64,000 nt of DNA from Sordariomycetes sp. S80-01Y (lineage: Eukaryota > Ascomycota > Sordariomycetes), in the NCBI GenBank assembly GCA_037042185.1, contig JAXQJY010000028.1:1178001-1242000 (forward strand), in the 5' to 3' direction. Position 1 is the stretch's first letter. Each line of letters opens with the position of its first letter. This document shows, piece after piece, positions 55,806 through 64,000 of this stretch. Below the pieces are notes generated by a model, which saw only the letters and a list, made by a program, of their open reading frames with translations, had not been told where the DNA came from and did not search any database. The position numbers and the translations under genes are program-made.

Positions 55806-56494
55806 TGTGGCGGTTTTGGTCGCGCGATTTCGTCGAGGATTTTGTAAAAGGGAGAAAGAAGCACAGAAGCGCAGTAAGAAGGAAGGATCCAGGGGTAGGA
55901 AACTTAGGAGTTGACGCACTCAACGAGGCGCTGCTGGCAACGAGCTCGTGTGGTGTTGGAATCTGACAGCAGCGCTCCAATGCTCCAGTGGCTGTTGTCG
56001 TTGGTTACGTACCGGATCCGCTGAAACTCGACCCAAACGCTGCGCCACATTGGGGACTGTCCCGAGCCTCACCTCACGTGACCCTGCCACCACCTCAACC
56101 ACAGCCATGACTTACCTCGCTGTAAGGAACAAAGCGATACCTTAATTGAGATCCCAATTACATTTCATTGGAATCAAGCAGTAGTTTAAACATATCTTCA
56201 TTATGCTCCCTATCCATGATACAAAAAAATCAAGTGCGGTCCTGAGACTGCCAAAACAAAGAAACACCGGCCGGGCGCCATGACTCGAACTTGCCTCTCC
56301 CCTCATCTCCCATTCGCCAACCACAAAGCCAGACGGTATAACATAAACACGAAGTCAAGGTATGGTATCTCCTCTAAGGAGATCATCGACTGATAACCCA
56401 AGCCGCCCAAACTCCAGGCCGAGGCGTCCTACAAGGGCCATTCCGTCATCAGTTTCGTATATTCGTGGGGGAGACATCCCTGCCCTGGGCCTCT
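55806..56494. other. Intergenic between coronin and BUD4
   Basis: About 690 bp, the CRN1 promoter and BUD4 3' flank. A stretch at 56256-56340 resembling part of a tRNA T-arm was examined and rejected. A CACGTGAC box lies near 56082-56093. No gene seen. Confidence 0.5.
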
Positions 56495-59400
56495 TCATGT
56501 GTACATGCTCTTTGTTCTAGAGTGTACACGACGCCCCGAAGAGACTCGGCGAGCTTCGGACCGACGGCGGAGTTGCTCCTCCTTCTTAAGGACGAGCTCA
56601 CACCATTTGGCCCGCGAACGAGGACGTCCTGGCTCGTCTGCGCTGTCATCGCCACGACCGATGACGTCGGTTAGGATCTTCATCCAGCCCTCCTTGTCTT
56701 CGGCAGTATCGGCGTAGAAGTCAATGACTTCGCCGTTGTTGAAGCGGATTCGGAAACCCTCCTCGACAAACATGTAGCCTTCCTCCTCTTCTGCGAAGGC
56801 GGAGCGGCGGCGTTTTCCACCTTTCAAGACCGTCTCCTTCTCCGTGAGTGCTCGGCGATCGTCTATGAGCCTCTTGGCATTAGACAGATTGATACTTGCG
56901 CGAGGCTGGCGGGTAGCCTCATGGTACGCTGTCAGCTTAGTGCCGACAAGCTTGAAGTAACGTCGGCGCCAGTACTATCATGATGTTAGCTTATGTGATC
57001 CCACAAGGGAGGCAAAGGGAGCTTACAGGGCAGTCGCCACCTTGCTGGCTCAAATGTCCCTCCCAATTGCGGGAAAGCCTCTCCTCCGCAGCCTTCAGCT
57101 CACGAATGCAAGAGTTCATGCTCTTGGGCATGTCATCCTCAGTCGTGTTCTTTGGCCGAGGTACGAAAAGCAGCTGCACCTCCAGCTTGCCGACCTTGTA
57201 AGGAGCACGTCTGACAACCGCGGTGTTGCCGCGCTTGCTCTTGACGCTGGAGGCGAAGTTTGCCTCCTCGGTAGCCCACTCATTGAAGCATGCAATCTCG
57301 GCCATGTACGGACGACCAAAGCAGCGATGCTCGTGTTCCTTGAGGCAGACATACGAGCGGCCGAAGCTCCCATCCTCGGCAGCAAGGGGGGAGAGTAGCT
57401 CGTAAGCAGTAGGAGGGGCGTTCCTCTGGCGCGCCTGCGCGTCCATTTGTTGGGCATATCGCTCCTCCTCCTCACGTTGGCGGATCTCCATCTCCTTACG
57501 CTTCTTTGGTGAGGCGAAGACGCGGCTGAAGGCCGAAGTCTTGGGTTTGCTCATCTTAGCCGAGCTATTGAGCTTGATCGGCGCTGGCTTGTCTAACTTG
57601 ACATTGAGAGTGAGCTGGAACTCGAGGTCGTTTGGTACCACGAGCTCGAACTCCTGGCCAATTGGGGCGTTACGCGCAAGCTCTAACCAAGCAGTCGTCA
57701 CGCAGTGGACACCATTGTCGAGCGTCAAGCTGAACCATGATCGCTCATCTGTCTTTGTTAGTATGAGTAATACCGTCAGATCGACTCGAACTTACTCTTC
57801 GGTAAAGGCAGATCAAGGTCCTTCACACCCATCACCTTGACGAACAGCCTACCCCTTTCACCAGTTTCAGGAGCGGCGGGTTCAGCAACTTCGTCTTCGG
57901 CAACCTGACTGAGAGCCACTGCGTTGCTCTGCTGTCCAGGCATGGGTGGGACAGGGCCGCGAGCGGTGGCTCCGCTATTGTTGGAGCCCTTGCGAACACT
58001 GCTCTTCCGCTTGCCGTTCCATGGCTCGACGACGCATGACTGAGGGCGCCCTTGTTGCTTGACTGGGGAATTGCCCACTGATCGAGCAAGCCTCGAATCT
58101 GCGCCATCCTTGTCGCTGGCGGTGACCACCTTAGTGTTCTGGCGCATAAGATATCCACGCTGAGAACGGGGTAAGACGTTAGCAAAAATATTCATGTCTT
58201 GACTGTTGATAGTTATGCCAGGCACTTGTCTGGATATGCGATTGAATGGAGTAGATGCTGCGGGATGGGGTAGGTCTGAAGCTACCTTTTGTGCCTCAAT
58301 GACTCTCTCGAAGTCCTGATCAAGACTGAGACCCAAATCAAGATCCAATGTCAAGCTGCGGTTCTTAAAGCTGGGATGACGCTCAATCAACTCCTCATCT
58401 GCATCTTCCTTGGTCTGCTCTGCAGGAACTTCGCGCGAAAGTCGATTGCGATGCTTAGTCGGGATGGGTGGGACGTCGGGAATTTCGTGGCTAACTTGTC
58501 GCCTAGCCTCACGCATGGCTTGCAGGTCGGAAGGTGTATTAGAAACTCGAGTCTTGAGCTTCGAACCAGACGCCTTGACAGTGGCAGTCCTTTCAGGGAC
58601 CACAGGGGCCTCCCGGGGCGGTTCGTCCTCGAAAACTTCCTCGTCTTCCATAGCGTCGTCGCCCATTGGGTGGTGGATAACAGAGTCTGGCGTTCCTGGC
58701 TCGTCATCCTCGTCGTCCTCAGGCTCACCCCAGCCGGAGCCGTCGTATTCGGGCTTGGACATGCGTCGCTCGGGAGTGCGAGGACGCGTTGGCTGAGCAG
58801 CAGGCTCCTCGGCCTTTTCTGGCTCAGGCTCTGCCTCGGGCATCATGTACTGATCGAAGTCCTGGGAGAAAGCAGAGTGCCTTGTGCTGGGCCCCAGATC
58901 GGGAATTGAGTCGCCCAGACCTAAGGGCTTGGAGGGTTCGGTTGGGGTGGTTGCACGAGGCGTTGTTACTTCTTCGGTCTCCTTGACTTGCGATTCAGCC
59001 TCCATGATCTTAGATTCAGCCTCCTTAGTCTCAGAATCTTGAGCGGCAGCTTGGGCGGCGGCGACTTGCGCCTTGAACTCGTCTGGCTGGGAGTAGTGGC
59101 TCTCGCTATCGACGTCCTCGTCTCGGGCATCCTCCTGGTGCTCTGCATCGGAGTGTTGGTAAAGATCGAAAACGCTGTCCTCATCAAAGTCATCCTCAGC
59201 GTTGCGAGTAATGATGACGCTCCCCTCATCATCCTCGTTAATCTCGTCCAGCATGGAGTCCTCAGTAGAAGGAATGGGGACGTCGGGGTCAAGAGGCAGT
59301 TGTCGCTCGGGGCTTCTGGTAGGGCTGCGCTGAGGACTTGAGCTAGGTGCCGGCGACGAGAAGTTGTAGTCCGACTCGCGTTCGAAAGCCTTGTTGCCAT

Positions 59401-61013
59401 TCACGCGGCGCATAATGGACTCGCGCGAGATGCGAGAAGGCATCTCGTAGTTGTCCAGTAGAGAGATGTCACCAATGGTATCATCGGCCTCTTGCTCTTC
59501 CAACTTCTGCTCCTCAGTCATGCTGACGAAAGACTCCGGCTCTGAGACGGGGCTCCCGAATCGCTCACGGCCATTAGCCCTGCGAAGACGGCGCTCCCGC
59601 TGCTGCTCGGCGGCTGTCTTGGCTCCGTTGTCATCTGAAAGCATCATAAGCTTCAGTCGCTCTTCAAGTGTCATCTTGCCGTTGCCAATATTTTGTATGT
59701 CGGATTTGCTAGCCATGGCAGCGGGAGGCGATGGCAAGCTCCTATGCGAGCCAATCATCCTCTCAGCAGTAGCAGACATAGCAGGTGAACCGGGTGCAGA
59801 ACCGTTAGAGTGACTCCGCGCGTGACCAGCACCAGGGAGAGGGGGAAGAGGTCGGGATTCAGAGTTTGCGGAATCGGTGCGCTTGTTGGCAGGTCGACCA
59901 AGCTCAGAGGGAATAGCCTCTGGCATAGGGCTTCCTTCCCACTGCTGTGGCTGGCGACCGTTTATCATAGGGCTATCGCCCCGCCAGTCGTCAGGACCAA
60001 CGACTGGAGTCTTATCTGTGTCCTCAAGCGAGGCGTCAAAACTATCTTCGTGATGATCGATGTTGGCAGGATCGTAAAGAGGACCGTCGTCCTCGTACTC
60101 GTCGCCGAAGGATTCGTAGCTTCCCTCGCGAGAGTTGGTACCGACAGATGATAGGTCTGGGGTCGCCATTTCATATTCGTTGATTTGTGGTGGTGCAGCG
60201 TCAAAGGTAACGCTCTTCGCGTGGCGATGAAGGGTGCGGCCGCTGGGTAGCTCGTGCTCATCCATCGACGAGTCGAAAGTCCAGTTCCCTGTGTCGTGGT
60301 CGAAGCTAGATTTGAATTTCGACGGCGACATCGACGACTTCGTAGGCGAGGCTTGATCCTTGCTCGGTGTGCGTGTCGCGGTTGTGTCCTCAGCCGAAGG
60401 CATTCTCAGGTTGGGACTGATCATGCTACTACGATCAATGCTGGTAATGGTGTTGTCGGCGCTGTCGTCCGAGCCGCGCAGCCCGCTCGAGACGGACCCG
60501 CGGAACGAACCACCGTGTACCTTGGAGAGCGGTCTTTCGATCGTGGGCAGTCGGGTAGGATCATATTCTTGCTTCTGCTCGAGGGCGAGAATGTTGCTGT
60601 TCTTGACCCTCGAAGCCTTCTGGACGCGTTCGATGGAAGCTCGGCGTGTGGGAGATGGTGAGCCGGAGCCTCCTCCATAGAGCATGTTTTCGGTATTGCG
60701 GTTCTGCCAAAACATACGAGGGGATGTGGCTGTCTCAAGGGGTGATGACTGGAATGGAGACGAATCGGTGTTCAGCGCCGCCTTCTGAGAGAGGGTCAGT
60801 GACTGTTTTGGAAAGTGCCCTGAAGCTATTGCATTCCAGGGCGTCGGTACTGCTCACCTTGGGTGACGTCGCTGACTGGCGCCAGCTCGGCGAGTTTCGC
60901 CTCTTCTCCATAGGAGAGATTTCAGAAAGTGGACGCGGCATCGCGCTCGACTTTGATGGTGAAGAGCTAGGAGTGCTTTTGTTTATGCGTAGTGGATGGA
61001 CCTGGGACGCCAT
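56495..61013 (-). CDS. BUD4: BUD4 / anillin-related septation protein with PH domain
   Basis: Four exons on the minus strand: 61013-60858, 60784-57796, 57748-57027, 56974-56495 (1448 aa). Introns are 73, 47 and 52 bp. In filamentous fungi Bud4 marks septation sites and organises septin and actomyosin rings at the cortex. The first ~1000 residues are long, S/T/P/E-rich and disordered, with many SP/TP sites. Then comes the anillin-homology region (RLFVKVMGVKDLDLPLP, ERSWFSLTLDNGVHCV, FELVVPNDLEFQLTL; VKSKRGNTAVVRRAPYKVG). The C-terminal PH domain (~1290-1410) reads YWRRRYFKLVGTKLTAYHE ... EEGFRIRFNNGEVIDFYA ... KEGWMKILTDVI. The intron joins reproduce DCPYWRRRYF and PLPKSNERSWF, supporting the model. 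Confidence 0.95.
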
Positions 61014-62042
61014 GGTTAGAAGACATGTACACCCCGTGATCGTGTCAACATACCGACTCAGACGCCATGCTGAGCGGACAGCGGACAGATTTCTTGCTCG
61101 GAGTCTATACTGCAGTGCGAGGCATTGGCACGCAGCGCAGATCAGATAGCTGAAAGGAGAGGGTGCGATGGAATGTCGCGACTGCTGTCAGCGGGGACTG
61201 TGAGCGCCAAGTGACGACTCAGAAGGAACGGATGTCTCGCGCAGAAAATAAAGACGACGGTGATTCAGTAGATCGTCGCCTGCGCCAGATTTAAATCCTA
61301 GCCAGACACACCGCGATGGCAGAAAGCGTCCAAAAGGCGAAGACGAAAATGATCTTGAGACTTGTCGAGGGATGGGTTTGGATGGGGTGACTGTGGTTTG
61401 TTTAAGGCACCTCCCCGACTGTCATACGGTGACTCGGCGATTGGCTGCTCTCAAACAAAACACCAACAGCCGCCCCACTGTTGGCGTTGCCAGGGAAACA
61501 GCGACCACTGCCAGGGTTCAAGAAGGCGCTAATCAGTCTGTGACAGACTAATCGGCTAACCCCGCAGTCTGTTGTGCCAGTAGCTCCTTTTCTTTACGTC
61601 TTGGTCGTATCCATCTCGTTCGTGATGGCGCAGCTTGGATGATGCATCAAGCCATGGACCACTCATACGTCCAGACTGCTCCTCAGCAAGCTTCCCAGCT
61701 GCAGTTCAGACGATGCGAGTCGAAGGCAGAGCCGACTTCGCTACCATGTTTCCGGACTGTCCAGACTTGCATCATATTTACCTAGTTCGTGGTTACTGAG
61801 GGCGCCCGTCGAGGATGGCATCTGGCTCAGTGTTGAGGTGCAACAGTCATTTCTCTGTCTACCAAGTGATATCTGTGTTCTCAACATCGGTGCATGGATT
61901 CTGCAAATTTCTCTCAAGTTTCGTTGGGTTGCTTTATCACGGATGCCAAATTTTTGCTTCCTGTGCTACCACTATACCCCTCCTCATCCAATATATGCCC
62001 CGTCTCCCCGTCAACAGCGCCCCTGGCCCGTGACGAGACGAT
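61014..62042. other. Intergenic, BUD4 promoter
   Basis: About 1 kb between the BUD4 start and the HIS6 stop, both minus strand. It includes GC-neutral leader-like sequence. No supported gene. Confidence 0.55.
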
Positions 62043-62921
62043 CTATGCGCTTTGCTTCTTGTTCCAATCTACACAATCCTCAAACTTGACCCCCGACCCC
62101 CCAAAACAATCCAGCGCACTCCCGATTGTCAAATCAACCTTTCCTCCGCTCAGCCTCTTCACCGTCTCCAGGTCGTCCAGGTTTCTACCACCGCCAGCGT
62201 AGGTTACGGGAATAGAGCACCATTCCGACAGTCGCTGCACAAGCTTCTCGTCGATGCCCTTTTGAAGTCCTTCGTTATCGGCAGCGTGGATGAGGAACTC
62301 GGAGCAGTAGGGTTCGAGAAGTTTGATGCATTCTTGATGTGTGAGCAGTAGTGTTTGCGTGGGTGAGAAGGATTGACTCACCCTGGTTGACCTCCATATC
62401 CGTGATGGTCTGCCACTTGTTCATCGCAACAAACCAGCTCTCTTCTCCTCTTCTGCGACAGCTGAGGTCAATGACGAGTTTCTCCTTGTCGCCACTGATA
62501 CTTTGCAGCACTGCATCGAGCCGCTCTTGGCTAAACTTGCCTTCTGGAAACAGGTAAGACGTGATGATGACCTGCATCTGTCAGCGCTGGCCATTGTGCT
62601 CGAACCCATAAGATTGAGGACCTTTTCTGCACCCGCTTCTAGCCACTCCTTCGCATTCCCGTCATTGATCCCGCCGCCAACCTGCAAGCCCCCAGGCCAC
62701 GCCTTCAACGCCGACCTCGCAGCCTGAGTATTTCCCGGTCCCAGCATGATGACATGACCGCCCATGAGTTCATTGTCCTTGTACAGCTGTGCATAGTACT
62801 CTGCAGGGTGTTTTGAGACATAGTTCGTCTTCAATGCTTCTGATGTGCTGTCAAGGGTGCCACCGACGATTTGCTTGACCTCGCCGGCGTGGAGGTCGAT
62901 GCAGGGTCGAAACTTTGTCAT
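62043..62921 (-). CDS. HIS6: ProFAR isomerase, histidine biosynthesis
   Basis: Three exons: 62921-62622, 62571-62382, 62332-62043 (259 aa; yeast His6 261). Introns are 50 bp (donor GTCCTC, weak, phase 0; branch-like GCTGAC, ends GCAG) and 49 bp (GTGAGT..AAG, phase 1). It catalyses the Amadori isomerisation of phosphoribosylformimino-AICAR-phosphate, the fourth step of histidine synthesis, on a TIM barrel. The sequence shows [19 protein letters not shown] with catalytic-type Asp9, the phosphate-binding [24 protein letters not shown] and [10 protein letters not shown], ending [12 protein letters not shown] and [13 protein letters not shown]. The first donor is unusual and is the least certain part of the model. 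Confidence 0.93.
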
Positions 62922-63403
62922 GGCTGCGGGGTTCGTGCTGAACTGGCTGGCCAGAAGGAGAAAGTCTCCAGCGTTACCGGAAACTCTAGAGTATTGCGAA
63001 GGATGAGCAAAGGGTCACTTGGGGATTGTTAATAGGATTCGTAGGTGACGATTTTACTCGAGCCCGATATGAGTGAGGTGAGGTGCTTTTTGGCGAAAAG
63101 CGGGTGGACCCGCATTCTGGGACACTGGCACCGTCACTCTCAACACTAGAAGCCAACCAGTCGCCTTCAATTAGCTTATGCTGGTCACCGCAATGAAATA
63201 CAACAAACAAATTATTAAGACAGTAACCTGGCGGTAAATCAATGGATGTTGGTACGAAACGTTGTTAGGGGGTTTATAGGTGTGGGGTATCACTATTCTA
63301 CTGTTGCTGCGTTGTAGCGTATACATGAACGCAGGCAATCTAAACAAGGAAAGCCGGATTGGGTCAACCTCTGAAATACACATATGGCGGCCGAGAGAAG
63401 TTC
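62922..63403. other. Intergenic, HIS6 promoter
   Basis: About 480 bp, no gene seen. A Gcn4-type site (TGACTC/GAGTCA) would be expected for a histidine gene; I did not find a clean copy in this stretch. Confidence 0.5.
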
Positions 63404-64000
63404 TCATTCGACTCGAACCTTACGTCCCCCTTTGGCTATGTCAGCCCCTTTTGGCAAGCGAGACATAACGCAGACAGGCTTCTTGTCGGTACCGCCCATC
63501 GATGCCAATGCAAATGAGTCGGTATTGTGGGCGAAGTAGAAGTAATACCCAGATTTGGCCTTCTTGACAACCATCACCCCGATAGCTCCGGTCGAGTGAC
63601 AGTTCTGCACGCCAGCATGATTCATGAAGTCATTGGAGATGAAGGATTCCATGATGACATTCTCATCATCATCTGTAATGTCGACACCACCAGTGCCTTT
63701 ACGAGTTCCGCGGTAGATACGCTCAGCACACCGTTGTGAGGCCATCGTGGTTGCCATGTGTTCGCCTGTGCCGCTGGTTACAGCAGCAACAGTGACACCA
63801 TCCTCGTCATCTGGGTCGCAGGGAACAACGGCGGTGCCAATCCCTACAAGAGCTGCCGGCCCAAGTCGTCCTCGGTGCTTCATACCGATACCGCCTGACG
63901 AGGAACCGGCGGCAATGTGGCCTTTGTTGTCAATAGCAATTGCTCCAACCGTGTCGGTAATCATGTCTTCCCCCTCCGCATGAGACAGAATGGGATGCCC
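63404..64000 (-). CDS. Threonine aspartase / type-2 asparaginase-like Ntn hydrolase (partial)
   Basis: The 3' portion of a gene that begins beyond the right edge; 198 codons plus stop in the window. The frame is open to 64000 (the first visible residues read GHPILSHAEGED). The autocleavage site DTVGAIAID, with the nucleophile Thr codon at 63952-63950, marks the Ntn-hydrolase superfamily of Taspase-1, L-asparaginase type 2 and glycosylasparaginase. Such enzymes self-cleave just before that Thr to form an alpha and a beta chain. Further features are HRGRLGPAALVGIG, VTSGTGEHMA (substrate-binding GTG) and the beta-chain core. The YYFYFAHNTDSFALASMG ending is closer to Taspase-like fungal proteins. 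The upstream alpha chain is not visible. Confidence 0.88.
   Translation of the reverse strand, partial: GHPILSHAEGEDMITDTVGAIAIDNKGHIAAGSSSGGIGMKHRGRLGPAALVGIGTAVVPCDPDDEDGVTVAAVTSGTGEHMATTMASQRCAERIYRGTRKGTGGVDITDDDENVIMESFISNDFMNHAGVQNCHSTGAIGVMVVKKAKSGYYFYFAHNTDSFALASMGGTDKKPVCVMSRLPKGADIAKGGRKVRVE

Noticed and set aside
56256-56340. Possible minus-strand tRNA (gcaagttcgagtc)
   Set aside because: The T-stem does not pair and no cloverleaf can be drawn.
1-64000. Transposons, retroelement relics, RIP islands or virus-derived sequence
   Set aside because: I saw no terminal repeats, transposase, reverse transcriptase or capsid-like frames and no strongly AT-shifted block; absence is judged by eye only.

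Overview
The window is nuclear DNA of a filamentous ascomycete (Pezizomycotina). The signs are gene-dense, GC-moderate sequence, phase-consistent introns of about 47-95 bp, a Ste12 factor with two C-terminal C2H2 fingers, a LaeA-like methyltransferase, a Zn2Cys6 regulator, and a thymine 7-hydroxylase / iso-orotate decarboxylase pair. Several proteins look Sordariomycete-like, but I cannot name the species. I see no tRNA, rRNA, transposon, viral relic or CRISPR. Exon joins were worked out by hand from GT..AG borders, reading phase and family alignment remembered from training; none was checked by a search.

Left part (0.8-18 kb): an acidic conserved orphan, IBA57/CAF17 (mitochondrial Fe-S assembly), a J-domain protein whose HPD motif reads HSD, then the divergent pair IDCase (-) and T7H (+), which together convert thymine to uracil and share a promoter with two inverted GATAAG sites. 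Next come an APH-fold phosphotransferase, a divergent NmrA-like / LaeA-like methyltransferase pair, PHS1 (3-hydroxyacyl-CoA dehydratase) with a small ORF just behind it, and an alpha/beta-hydrolase with a GHSMGG nucleophile elbow.

Middle part (18-43 kb): the SWI/SNF-RSC ATPase (Snf2/Sth1 type, 1425 aa) and WDR70. They are followed by an accessory block: PhyH dioxygenase, Zn2Cys6 regulator, two divergent SDRs and a wax-synthase-like acyltransferase. This looks like a small metabolic neighbourhood without a backbone synthase. Next are a short Cys-containing protein with a TATA box, a PPxY-motif protein, SEC11 (signal peptidase), SWC5 (SWR1 complex, BCNT domain) and FAF1 (small-subunit ribosome biogenesis).

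Right part (43-64 kb): STE12 (MAPK-responsive transcription factor) lies after a 7.6-kb stretch with no recognisable gene. Then come coronin CRN1, BUD4 (anillin-like septation landmark with PH domain), HIS6 (histidine synthesis) and the 3' part of a threonine-aspartase/asparaginase-type Ntn hydrolase cut by the window edge.

Most genes are housekeeping or morphogenetic. The most noteworthy items are the thymine-salvage pair with its GATA inverted repeat and optional N-terminal extensions, the STE12 intron that splits its second zinc finger, the accessory enzyme block, and the long STE12 upstream desert.
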